In this document: positions 29,842-38,337 of the stretch, piece by piece
Layout: each line of letters starts with the position of its first letter
How positions within the stretch are numbered: position 1 is the stretch's first letter
NCBI GenBank assembly: GCA_963748105.1
Contig: CAVVHP010000011.1
Coordinates: 443,684-507,683 of the forward strand
Source: JAKAGZ01 sp963748105
Lineage (GTDB): Bacteria > Bacteroidota > Ignavibacteria > Ignavibacteriales > Ignavibacteriaceae
DNA: 64,000 nucleotides
Reading direction: 5' to 3'
Made by a program: the position numbers and the translations under genes
The notes under the pieces: model-generated
Database searches by the model: none
What the model was told of the DNA's origin: nothing
The model's input: only the letters and a program-made list of their open reading frames with translations

Positions 29842-30603
29842 TTATTTTGTGTTTTTTAAGGCTACGAAGTTAAAGAGGGCATCCGGCATAATTCTAAAAA
29901 TTTTGGCCCCGAGTACTGTTTGCCAGGGGAATTGAATTATGTTTTTTCCTTTTTTAATTCCCCTGATAATAATCTTTGATGCTTTTTCAACGTCCATCAG
30001 AAAAGGCATAGGAAACTTATTTTTTCCTGTCATTGGTGTTTTAATAAATCCGGGTTTTACTGTAATTACTTTTATCCCGAATTTCTTAAGACTTATTCTT
30101 TGGCTTTCAAGAAATATAGTTGCTGCTGCTTTACTGGCAGAATAGATTCCTGCATTAGGGAAGCCTCTTCCGTCAGCAAGGCTGGAAACACCAACAATAA
30201 TTCCTTCTTTTCTTTTTTTGAAATCAGGTAATAATTCTTCAAAAAAATATGCTAACCCCAAAACATTTGTATCAAAAGTTTCTTCTGCAATTGTAGAATC
30301 AAATTCATTCGGATTTACTTTAAAACTTACACCGGCATTAAGAATAGCAATATCAACTTTGCCAAAGTAGTTAATTATTTCACGTGTTGTTTCTTTTACA
30401 CTTGGATGATTGCTTACATCACAATTAAAAACTTTTATTTCTTGTGGGCATGAGCTCAGTTCTGAATAAAGTTGTTTCAGTTTTTCATCTCTTCTGGCAA
30501 GCAACGCAAGTTTGCAGCCTTCATTAGCAAGTTGTTTTGCGAGCTCTTCGCCAATTCCACTTGATGCACCGGTTATTACTACTACTTTATTCTTTAATTG
30601 CAT
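29842..30603 (-). CDS. Short-chain dehydrogenase/reductase (SDR)
   Basis: 253 residues of the classical SDR fold. Nucleotide-binding motif TGASSGIGEELA (about 11-22), Arg pair in LLARRDEKL suggesting NADP(H), NAG motif (LNAGVSF), and the catalytic YSASK (Tyr-Lys) preceded by SSLADGRG. The C-terminal FPWQTVLGAKIFRIMPDALFNF resembles the DltE-like membrane-proximal SDRs. Substrate unknown. It stands alone at the upstream end of the long minus-strand block. Confidence 0.9.
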   Translation of the reverse strand: MQLKNKVVVITGASSGIGEELAKQLANEGCKLALLARRDEKLKQLYSELSSCPQEIKVFNCDVSNHPSVKETTREIINYFGKVDIAILNAGVSFKVNPNEFDSTIAEETFDTNVLGLAYFFEELLPDFKKRKEGIIVGVSSLADGRGFPNAGIYSASKAAATIFLESQRISLKKFGIKVITVKPGFIKTPMTGKNKFPMPFLMDVEKASKIIIRGIKKGKNIIQFPWQTVLGAKIFRIMPDALFNFVALKNTK

Positions 30604-31118
30604 TATTAAATTCCGAAATTTTTATCCTGTTGAATTTGACAATTGAAAAAATGGGTGTAAAGAGATGCTTTTATTTAGGCTCCCCTTTTAAAGCTCAACA
30701 ATTCTTTAATACAATGTTACGTTAAAATATAAACTTTTTGTTCACCTGATTCGTCAAAGACTGCCTGGAACTATTTGTTCCCTATAGTTTTGCTGTAAGA
30801 AAATTTTGTACCCGATACAATTTGAAAAACCGAAAATTTCCTGCGAAAGTTCCGGAGAAATTTGCGCTAATCTTATAAAAAATAAATTTTACGGTAGCAA
30901 AATAAGCTTGAGGTCTTTCCCTTATAATAATATTTTGTGACTTAGATTGCAACACCGGAATATAAAATTTTTAATGATCTTGTATTAGTATAAAACGGGT
31001 AATTCATAAGGAAGGATGCGGAGAGTTTTCTTAGTCAGGATTATGTTATAATGGAGCTCAGGTCTTTAAATTTTTGTATTTACATACAAATTGTTATCTT
31101 TCAGCAAAAATTATTCCA
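30604..31118. other. 515-base divergent intergenic region
   Basis: Separates the divergent SDR (minus) and DUF3109 (plus) genes, so it must carry promoters for both. It is very AT-rich. A TATAAT at about 31044-31049 is a candidate -10 for the plus-strand operon, but no matching -35 is clear. I see no coding frame, RNA gene or repeat in it. Confidence 0.5.
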
Positions 31119-31703
31119 ATGTTTTTAAACAATCTAATTTCTATAGAAGAAGTGCTTGTAAGCAAAGAAATTGAAGAATCTCAATTTGCCTGTGACCTTT
31201 CTGTATGCAAAGGAGCCTGTTGTACTCTCGAAAGTGATTTTGGGGCTCCTTTGGAAAAGGAAGAAATTGATGAAATCTCAAAGATTTTGCCAATTGTAAA
31301 GAAATATTTGCCGGATGAACATATAGCTGAAATTGAAAAAAACGGCTTTGTTGATGAAAAGGACGGCGAATTCATGACAAAAAGCGTGAACAGGAGAGCC
31401 TGTGTTTTCGTTTATTTTGATGGAGATATAGCAAAATGCGGAATTGAAAAAGCGTTTAATAACAGGGAAGTAGAATTCAGGAAACCAATTTCCTGCCATT
31501 TGTTTCCGATAAGGATTTCAAGGTTCGGTGGGGAAGTTTTGAGATATGAAAAATTTTCTGAATGCACTCCCGCTGTAAAAAAAGGCGGAGAAGAAAAAAT
31601 TAAATTAATAAATTTTTGTGAAGAACCTCTGAAAAGAAAGTACGGACAAAAATGGTTTTCAAAATTAAGAGAAAGTATCGGATCGTCTAATGTTATCACT
31701 TAA
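31119..31703 (+). CDS. DUF3109 family cysteine-rich protein
   Basis: 194 residues from the ATG at 31119 (MFLNNLISIEEV); an upstream in-frame ATG at 31074 would add 15 residues with no family support. The Cys pattern CDLSVCKGACC near the N-terminus plus later Cys (RACVFVYFDGDIAKCGIE, ISCHLFPIRI, ECTPAV) fits the DUF3109/YkgJ-like metal-binding group, thought to bind zinc or an iron cluster. Function unknown. It overlaps rpoN by 14 bases, so the two are translationally coupled. Confidence 0.87.
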   Translation: MFLNNLISIEEVLVSKEIEESQFACDLSVCKGACCTLESDFGAPLEKEEIDEISKILPIVKKYLPDEHIAEIEKNGFVDEKDGEFMTKSVNRRACVFVYFDGDIAKCGIEKAFNNREVEFRKPISCHLFPIRISRFGGEVLRYEKFSECTPAVKKGGEEKIKLINFCEEPLKRKYGQKWFSKLRESIGSSNVIT

Positions 31704-33129
31704 TCAAAAATTATCACAGCAGCAAAGATTATCACCGCAGCAGATTCAATACCAGAAGCTCTTGCAGTTAAATACTCTCGCACTCGAACAAAGAATTAAA
31801 ACAGAACTGGAGCTAAATCCAATACTGGAAGAAGAGTATGACCTTACACAGGAGCAGGAAAAAGATAAGGATAATGAGTCTACGGAAGATGAAGTTGAAG
31901 ATTCTGATAATGAGGAATTTGAAATTGAAGATTTTATGAATGATAGTGTGGACGAATCTGACAGGTCTAACCGAAGTAAAGACGATGAAGTTTACCAGCC
32001 TCTTGCAGAATCCCTAGAAAGTCTAAGTGAACATCTGACTGACCAATTAAGAATGTTAAATCTTGATGAAAACTATTTTACTCTTGGTGAAGAAATAATC
32101 GGTAACCTTGACGCAGATGGTTATTTAAAACGGGATTTGGACGATATTCTTAATGAATTGGAAATGTTTAATGAAATCATTATTCCCATGAAGGAAGCTG
32201 AAAACTTACTTCAAAAAATTCAGGTTTTTGATCCTGTAGGGATAGCCGCTAGGAATTTACGTGAATGTTTGCTGATACAGGCAAGAAAATCTGATTTTGA
32301 TCCATATTATAAATACCTGGGTGAGCAGTTATTACTTAATTATTTTGATGATTTTACTAAAAAACGTTACGATGCAATTAAGCAAAAAATGGATTTAACA
32401 GATGTTAGCCTGAAAGGAACAATTGAATTTATTCAGAGCCTGAACCCAAAACCAGGTGAAGGTAATATTGAGTCCGTACAGCTTAACCAGATTACACCTG
32501 ATTTTATGATTGAGAAGGATGAAGATAATTTTATAATTACCTTAAATGACAGAAGTGTACCTTCTGTAACTCTGAGCAAGCAATACCTGGAAATGCTCGA
32601 TTCAAATAAACGAAGCAAAAAAAACAAGAGAGATAAGGAAACGTATAAGTTTCTTCGTGAAAAGTTTGAATCTGCAAAATGGTTTATAGCATGCATCCAG
32701 CAAAGAAGAGAAACTTTAATGAAAATTATGCAGGCAATTGTGGAAAAGCAGCATGAATTTTTCGACAAAGGTTCAAAATATCTTAAACCGATGATCTACA
32801 AAGATATTGCAGATGAAATACAGATGGATATTTCTACAATTAGCAGGGTTGTAAACGGGAAATATGTTCAGAACCCACAGGGAATCCACGAATTAAAATA
32901 CTTTTTTAGTGAAGGTCTAAGTACCGATTCCGGTGAAGAAATTTCCAATAAGCATATAAAAGATTTGCTAAAAGAAATAATTGATAGTGAAAATAAAAAA
33001 TCGCCTTACAGTGACGATAAGTTAGCCGAGATGTTAAATGAGAAAGGAATTCATATTGCCCGCAGAACGGTAGCAAAATACAGGGAACAATTAAGACTTC
33101 CGGTTGCCAGATTACGTAAAGAACTATGA
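31690..33129 (+). CDS. rpoN: RNA polymerase sigma-54 factor
   Basis: 479 residues. The N-terminal activator-interacting region is typical (LSPQQIQYQKLLQLNTLALEQRI ... NPILEEE), followed by an acidic linker (about 50-100), the core-binding domain, a helix-turn-helix, and the C-terminal RpoN box ARRTVAKYREQLRLP at about 457-471, which contacts the -24 element. Directs transcription from -24/-12 promoters with enhancer-binding proteins, none of which is in this window. Overlaps DUF3109 at the 5' end and the next gene by 4 bases at the 3' end. Confidence 0.97.
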   Translation: MLSLNQKLSQQQRLSPQQIQYQKLLQLNTLALEQRIKTELELNPILEEEYDLTQEQEKDKDNESTEDEVEDSDNEEFEIEDFMNDSVDESDRSNRSKDDEVYQPLAESLESLSEHLTDQLRMLNLDENYFTLGEEIIGNLDADGYLKRDLDDILNELEMFNEIIIPMKEAENLLQKIQVFDPVGIAARNLRECLLIQARKSDFDPYYKYLGEQLLLNYFDDFTKKRYDAIKQKMDLTDVSLKGTIEFIQSLNPKPGEGNIESVQLNQITPDFMIEKDEDNFIITLNDRSVPSVTLSKQYLEMLDSNKRSKKNKRDKETYKFLREKFESAKWFIACIQQRRETLMKIMQAIVEKQHEFFDKGSKYLKPMIYKDIADEIQMDISTISRVVNGKYVQNPQGIHELKYFFSEGLSTDSGEEISNKHIKDLLKEIIDSENKKSPYSDDKLAEMLNEKGIHIARRTVAKYREQLRLPVARLRKEL

Positions 33130-33743
33130 TAGAAAAGCTGATGGATGTTTCTGTAATTCTTATGTTGTTTACGCTTTTCGGAATTCTGCACTCCTTACTT
33201 GCAAACAAAAAAATTAAAACCTTTGTTAAGGAAAAAGCCGGCGATTTTATGGCTTTTTACAGGCTGGCATATGTTATACTATCTTTATTGTCATTCTATC
33301 TGATTTATGAATACTCTCCCAGACCGGATGTAAAGATATATGACCTAAAAAGCCCGTTTGATTTTATTATTTTGATTCCTCAGTTACTTGCGCTTGCCGG
33401 GATATTCTGGTCATTGAAATATTTTTGTGTTAAGGAATTTTTAGGCATAAATCAGATCTTCAGATGGATCAATAATAATTATAATAGGGAAGAACTTGAT
33501 GAGCATATGACATTAATTGCGGAAGGACCATATAAATTTGTCAGACATCCTCTCTATTTCTTTTCAATAATTTTTATAGCTGCAAGGCCCGCGATGAATC
33601 TTTTTGATGTTACATTAATAATCGGGATAGTATTTTATTTTTACATTGGATCTTTTTATGAAGAAAAGAAATTAGCCGATAAATTCGGGGAACAATATGC
33701 TGAATATCAAAGGGCCGTTCCCAGGTTAATTCCTTTTATTTGA
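33126..33743 (+). CDS. Membrane protein of the NnrU / isoprenylcysteine methyltransferase-like group
   Basis: 205 residues with about five membrane segments. The C-terminal part carries GPYKFVRHPLYFFSIIFIAARP and the tail EEKKLADKFGEQYAEYQRAVPRLIPF, the hallmark of the ICMT/PEMT-like methyltransferase superfamily (RHPxY, then a E/Y-rich helix). The N-terminal LFGILHSLLANKKIKTF resembles NnrU. Catalysis is not proven. Its ATG overlaps the rpoN stop by 4 bases. Confidence 0.78.
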   Translation: MIEKLMDVSVILMLFTLFGILHSLLANKKIKTFVKEKAGDFMAFYRLAYVILSLLSFYLIYEYSPRPDVKIYDLKSPFDFIILIPQLLALAGIFWSLKYFCVKEFLGINQIFRWINNNYNREELDEHMTLIAEGPYKFVRHPLYFFSIIFIAARPAMNLFDVTLIIGIVFYFYIGSFYEEKKLADKFGEQYAEYQRAVPRLIPFI

Positions 33744-33790
33744 ATAAAAAAATTTAATGATGATGCAAAATTTATTTATTGGAGTTAAAT

Positions 33791-34333
33791 ATGGATATGA
33801 AAATTGAAGCTACAACAATAATCGGAGTTGTGCATAACGGCACTTCCGCTCTTGGTGGAGATGGACAGGTTACTCTTGGTAATACTGTTATGAAGCACAA
33901 TGCAATCAAGATTAGAAAAATAGCTAACGGAAAAGTTTTATGCGGATTTGCCGGAGCCTCTGCTGATGCATTTACATTGATGGAGAGGTTTGAGGATAAA
34001 CTTGAGCAGTACAGGGGAAATGTTAACCGTGCAGCAGTTGAACTTGCAAAGGATTGGAGAACCGACAAATATCTTCGGAAACTTGAAGCGATGCTTGCTG
34101 TAATTACTGAAGATAAGGCCCTTGTAATATCAGGCAATGGTGATGTAATCGAACCCGATGATCAGATTGTTGCGATTGGTTCAGGTGGAATGTACGCACT
34201 GGCTGCAGCAAAGATGCTGAAAAAGTACAGCAAACTTACAGCTAAAGATATAGTTGAACAATCTTTGAAAACTGCTTCAGAAATTTGTATTTACACAAAT
34301 GATAAAATTAATGTTGAAGAAATAAAAAAATAA
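33791..34333 (+). CDS. hslV: ATP-dependent protease subunit HslV
   Basis: 180 residues. Proteolytic core of the HslVU (ClpQY) protease. Processing before TTIIGV would expose the catalytic Thr (residue 8). LGGDGQVTLGNTVMKHNA and GFAGASADAFTL are diagnostic. The start is the ATG at 33791, six bases after GGAG; an in-frame TTG at 33779 precedes that ribosome site and is unlikely. 11 bases separate it from hslU. Confidence 0.97.
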   Translation: MDMKIEATTIIGVVHNGTSALGGDGQVTLGNTVMKHNAIKIRKIANGKVLCGFAGASADAFTLMERFEDKLEQYRGNVNRAAVELAKDWRTDKYLRKLEAMLAVITEDKALVISGNGDVIEPDDQIVAIGSGGMYALAAAKMLKKYSKLTAKDIVEQSLKTASEICIYTNDKINVEEIKK

Positions 34334-34344
34334 ACAGGAAAATT

Positions 34345-35721
34345 ATGCCTAATAACAGGAAAGAATTAACTCCGACTCAAATTGTAAATGAACTTGATAA
34401 TTACATTATAGGACAGACAGATGCAAAAAGAGCCGTTGCAATTGCATTAAGGAACAGGTGGAGACGTCAGCAGATACAGGATGTTTTGAAAGACGAAATA
34501 ATGCCGAATAATATAATTTTGATCGGGCCAACAGGTGTTGGTAAAACGGAAATCGCAAGGCGTCTTGCAAAACTGGCTAACGCTCCGTTTGTAAAAGTTG
34601 AGGCATCAAAATTTACCGAAGTTGGTTATGTCGGGCGAGATGTGGAATCAATGATTCGTGATCTGACCGATTACGCTGTGAATCTCGTTAAAACTGAAAA
34701 AACTGAACTTGTTCAAGCAAAAGCCCTGGCGCTGGCCGAAGAAAAAATTCTTGATATTCTCATTCCGCCTGTGAAAAAACCAGCCAGTCCACAGGGAGAA
34801 AATTCTGAAGAGGAAGTAAACTCAGAAGTTTACCAGAATCAAAAGACTCGTGAGTGGATGCGTGTAAAATTAAAGAACGGCGAACTTGACGAGAAAATGA
34901 TTGAGTTTGATGCTTCTTCGCAGGCCGCAGTTGGAATGCAGGTTCTCGGGCCACTCGGTTTCGATGATATGGGAATTAATTTCCAGGAAATTATGGGAAA
35001 CCTGATGCCCAAGAAAAAGAAGAAAAGAAAAACTACTGTTGCAGAAGCGAGACAAATAATAGCCCAGGAAGAAGCACAGAAGTTAATTGATATGGATGCC
35101 GTTCAGCATGAAGCCATCGAAAGAGTAGAAAACAGTGGTATAGTTGTAATTGATGAAATCGATAAAGTTGCCGGAGGCGGTAAAGGACAGGGACCGGATG
35201 TTTCGCGCGAAGGTGTACAGAGAGATTTGCTCCCGATTGTGGAAGGTACAAATGTTAATACAAAATATGGAGTTGTAAGAACCGATCATATTTTGTTCAT
35301 TGCTTCAGGTGCGTTTCACGTTTCAAAACCTTCTGATCTTATTCCGGAATTACAGGGAAGATTTCCAATCAGAGTTGAATTAAAAACGCTTACTGAATCT
35401 GATTTTATTCAGATTTTAATGACACCGCAGAACGCATTGCTGAAACAGTATTGTGCATTGCTTGAGACTGAAGGCGTAAAACTTGATTTTACTAAAGATG
35501 GAATTAAAGAAATTGCCCGGATTGCCACAGAGGTTAATTCACAGGTTGAGAATATAGGTGCCAGGAGGTTACACACAATACTTACTACACTTCTTGATGA
35601 TATTTTATTTGATGTACCGGATAAAGTACCGGCAAATAAAGTAAAGATTAATGCTAAAGTAGTTAAAGAAAAATTAGATGTGATCGTAAAAGACAGAGAT
35701 CTGAGTAAATATATCTTATAG
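34345..35721 (+). CDS. hslU: HslVU protease ATPase subunit HslU
   Basis: 458 residues. AAA+ unfoldase that feeds substrates to HslV. N-terminal LTPTQIVNELDNYIIGQ, Walker A GPTGVGKT at 61-68, KFTEVGYVGRDVESMIRDL, a helical insertion domain with a Lys-rich turn (PKKKKKRK), Walker B VVIDEIDK, and the C-terminal RRLHTILTTLLDDILFD, with the activating tail DRDLSKYIL that docks into HslV. Full length, last gene of the rpoN-hslVU operon. Confidence 0.97.
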   Translation: MPNNRKELTPTQIVNELDNYIIGQTDAKRAVAIALRNRWRRQQIQDVLKDEIMPNNIILIGPTGVGKTEIARRLAKLANAPFVKVEASKFTEVGYVGRDVESMIRDLTDYAVNLVKTEKTELVQAKALALAEEKILDILIPPVKKPASPQGENSEEEVNSEVYQNQKTREWMRVKLKNGELDEKMIEFDASSQAAVGMQVLGPLGFDDMGINFQEIMGNLMPKKKKKRKTTVAEARQIIAQEEAQKLIDMDAVQHEAIERVENSGIVVIDEIDKVAGGGKGQGPDVSREGVQRDLLPIVEGTNVNTKYGVVRTDHILFIASGAFHVSKPSDLIPELQGRFPIRVELKTLTESDFIQILMTPQNALLKQYCALLETEGVKLDFTKDGIKEIARIATEVNSQVENIGARRLHTILTTLLDDILFDVPDKVPANKVKINAKVVKEKLDVIVKDRDLSKYIL

Positions 35722-35726
35722 TGTTA

Positions 35727-35754
35727 AAGGGAGGGATTTAGCCCACCCTTTTTT
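35727..35754 (+). terminator. Probable rho-independent terminator of the hslVU operon
   Basis: AAGGGAGGG pairs with CCCACCCTT (one A-A mismatch) around an ATTTAG loop, followed by TTTTC, five bases after the hslU stop. It also faces the convergent DUF5522 gene. Confidence 0.7.
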
Positions 35755-35981
35755 CACCCTCCAAAAGGGCAATGTCTGCAATTGCTTCCGCAGCAGCTTC
35801 CTCTCTTTAAGTGATAATACACAGTGAATACTGTAAAACCGGTTTCAGGATCAGTATAAAAATCTTCCTTGTTCCTGCAGGCTTCTTCATGCTTATTAAT
35901 TTTCTCTTTGTAAAATGGATTTTTGCTCGAGAGCTTATCTGATGATGGAATCGGGAAAATTGCATTATTTTTGTCCGGCAT
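35754..35981 (-). CDS. DUF5522 family small cysteine-rich protein
   Basis: 75 residues. The C-terminal half DFYTDPETGFTVFTVYYHLKRG followed by SCCGSNCRHCPFG matches the small DUF5522 proteins of Bacteroidota and relatives. Four Cys (CC, C, C) plus His suggest a metal site. Function unknown. Convergent with hslU, sharing the short terminator region. Confidence 0.82.
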   Translation of the reverse strand: MPDKNNAIFPIPSSDKLSSKNPFYKEKINKHEEACRNKEDFYTDPETGFTVFTVYYHLKRGSCCGSNCRHCPFGG

Positions 35982-36252
35982 TTCTTTCTATCATTTTATG
36001 AAAAATTAAATGCCAAATATAAAAAAATTTTATAATATTTTTGTTGAATTTTTCTAATACGCCTATCATCTATTGTAACCTTTCTTCCCTGAATTTCGTC
36101 TTTAGAATTAATAGTTGAGCTGATTTGTACTACATATTATACTTTCATGTATAAAATATTGAACGTTTTGCAGGGAATTAATCACATAAACAGAATAAAA
36201 TTAACGGCACATGATTTGTTTAATTTTTCTAAAAATATTTTGCAGGGAAAAA

Positions 36253-37149
36253 ATGAAAATTAAAAATTTACTATTGTTTTTCTTTACTAGTCTGTTGCTT
36301 ACTTCTTTTATTTTTGCCCAGGATAATGACTCTACAGATACAGGGCACCATAAATGGTACGACTGGGATGAAAGTTCAGATATGTTTAACGTAAGCATAC
36401 ATGGTAGTCCCACTTTGAGTCTTAATTTCGGTATTTCTAATATTACTCTGAAAAACTCAGCAGATAAATTTGCAGATCCGAATATGCTTGAATTTAAAAT
36501 TGGCTATACAAGGGAAAAGAATAAATGGGATACTGAAGGTATTTTCAGTTATAAGTACAGATATTTGGTATTAAGTTATTTCTCAAGCGAGCTTGGCGGC
36601 AGTTCAAAAGGACTTGAAATAAATACAAAATTATGGCGGGCAGGTCTGGTTAAATCTTCAGGGTACGGATATGATTTGGGAAAATCTGCTATTATATTTT
36701 ATAACAGTTCCGGGATGGTCTGGGCGAGAACGGAAGTTCAGCGGCCGGACATACTTACATTTGCCGCAATACCGCCCAACAGGCTTGATGAAATAAATGA
36801 ATCAATAAGATTTGGTACAACTGCAGAAGGTGGGATTAGATTTGAAGCCGGTAGAATGATTACTCTTGAAGCCGGGTACGAAAGATCAATAATTTTTCCC
36901 CGTCATTTATTTGCAAAATGGGTCGGCAGTGCCATTATCGAAGATTTAGGGCAATCATTCGTAAACAGGTTTGTTGATGAGATTTTTGATTCGTCACCAA
37001 ATGTTGCACCTGTTGTAAACTTTGTTCTGAAAAACGCTTTGTCATACGGGATTTATGAATTAAGACAGGATAAAATGAACTGGCCTTTCAATACTGAGCC
37101 GGGAATTGGATACGATCAGTTTAAGTTTGGTATTACTTTCGTGTTTTAA
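36253..37149 (+). CDS. Exported protein, probable outer-membrane beta-barrel
   Basis: 298 residues from the ATG at 36253 (GGGAAAAA ahead), with a clear signal peptide (LLLFFFTSLLLTSFIFAQ). The mature part is rich in alternating aromatic and polar strands (FNVSIHGSPTLSLNFGIS; YRYLVLSYFSSELGG) and ends in an aromatic residue (FKFGITFVF), as expected of an outer-membrane barrel recognised by BamA. I do not recognise a family. An upstream in-frame ATG at 36211 would precede the signal peptide and is unlikely. Monocistronic. Confidence 0.72.
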   Translation: MKIKNLLLFFFTSLLLTSFIFAQDNDSTDTGHHKWYDWDESSDMFNVSIHGSPTLSLNFGISNITLKNSADKFADPNMLEFKIGYTREKNKWDTEGIFSYKYRYLVLSYFSSELGGSSKGLEINTKLWRAGLVKSSGYGYDLGKSAIIFYNSSGMVWARTEVQRPDILTFAAIPPNRLDEINESIRFGTTAEGGIRFEAGRMITLEAGYERSIIFPRHLFAKWVGSAIIEDLGQSFVNRFVDEIFDSSPNVAPVVNFVLKNALSYGIYELRQDKMNWPFNTEPGIGYDQFKFGITFVF

Positions 37150-37188
37150 GTTTCTTAATCCATTGTAAAATGAATGAGAGAAATAATT

Positions 37189-38337
37189 CTAGATAAATTT
37201 TATCCTGATATTGACAATCTCTGCATCGCTTGCAAGTTTAATTGGCGGGCCCCATGTTCCAACACCAGATGAGACATAAAATTGTGTCAATTCATTTTTA
37301 AGATAACCCCAGCTTATCTCGTAGATCATTTTAGTGATAAAATTTAAGGGAAACATCTGTCCGTTGTGTGTATGACCCGAAAGTTGAAGATCAATTTTAT
37401 TTTTTACCGCATCATTTAATTGTACGGGTGTATGATCGAGCAAAATTTTCGGCAAATTTTCAGAACATGTAGTAAGTAGATCGCTGAGGGACTTTCTTCT
37501 CTTTCCGGAAAAATTATTTCCATTTCTGTCTTCTCTCCCTATTACATAAAATGCATTCTCAACATTTATCGCCTTATCTCTTAAAACTTTTATCCCAAAT
37601 TCTTCCATAAATTTTACGGCTGAATCAGCATTATTTATAAATTCATGGTTGCCCGTGCATGCTATCACACCATATTTGGGCCTTAATTTTCTGAATGAAC
37701 CGCCAATCCTGTTTCTACTTAAGATAGCAGCTTTATCATCTACAATGTCGCCGGGCAGCAGAACAATATCTGGGTTGAGAGAATTTACCCTATCAATTAT
37801 ATCTCCCAAAAACTTTTCATTGTTTATCGGTGACAGGTGGAGATCAGAAAACATTACAAGGTTTAATTCATTAAGCATGCTTTCTTTCTTCGGTATATTT
37901 AATTCTAGTGTTTTTATCTTGAAGTTTGTTCGGTTAATAAACCCTGCTGCAACGATTAAAAATACTGTTGAACATATAATAATTCCTGTATATAATTTAG
38001 TTAACGGGGAAGGATCTCTTAATGATGCTGAAAGAAAATGGAAAAAATGATCTCCCAGTCGTGTAAGGTCAATTAAAAATAAAAACAGTACGTAATAAAG
38101 TAGAAATGCAAACCAGAATGAACCAAGCCATAATAATGGATCGTGAATATAAGCGGGAAGTTTTTCTGCAAATATTTTCACAAAAATATATGAAAAAGAA
38201 AAGATCAGAAAAACCAGTGCGAAGAAAGGTTTCAGAAAGGGAAGATAGCTTAATGCTTGCCATCCCCTGACAAAAATGTATGAATTAATTAATGTGTAAA
38301 GCGCGAAGAAAATTATAAAAAATAAACTCATCGTCAA
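37189..38337 (-). CDS. Membrane-anchored metallophosphoesterase
   Basis: 382 residues. About four N-terminal membrane segments (residues 1-145), then a calcineurin-like phosphoesterase domain: FSDLHLSP, LPGDIVDD, CTGNHEF, and SGHTHNGQMFPL near the C-terminus (the metal-binding Asp, Asn, His set). Resembles YkuE-like membrane phosphoesterases; the substrate may be a lipid or nucleotide but is not shown. Its start overlaps the carB stop by four bases (ATGA), so it is co-expressed with carAB, an unexplained pairing. Confidence 0.85.
   Translation of the reverse strand: MTMSLFFIIFFALYTLINSYIFVRGWQALSYLPFLKPFFALVFLIFSFSYIFVKIFAEKLPAYIHDPLLWLGSFWFAFLLYYVLFLFLIDLTRLGDHFFHFLSASLRDPSPLTKLYTGIIICSTVFLIVAAGFINRTNFKIKTLELNIPKKESMLNELNLVMFSDLHLSPINNEKFLGDIIDRVNSLNPDIVLLPGDIVDDKAAILSRNRIGGSFRKLRPKYGVIACTGNHEFINNADSAVKFMEEFGIKVLRDKAINVENAFYVIGREDRNGNNFSGKRRKSLSDLLTTCSENLPKILLDHTPVQLNDAVKNKIDLQLSGHTHNGQMFPLNFITKMIYEISWGYLKNELTQFYVSSGVGTWGPPIKLASDAEIVNIRIKFI

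Noticed and set aside
33779..33790. Earlier TTG start for hslV
   Set aside because: The GGAG ribosome site lies downstream of this TTG and just ahead of the ATG at 33791, and the N-terminal Thr processing site fits the shorter form.
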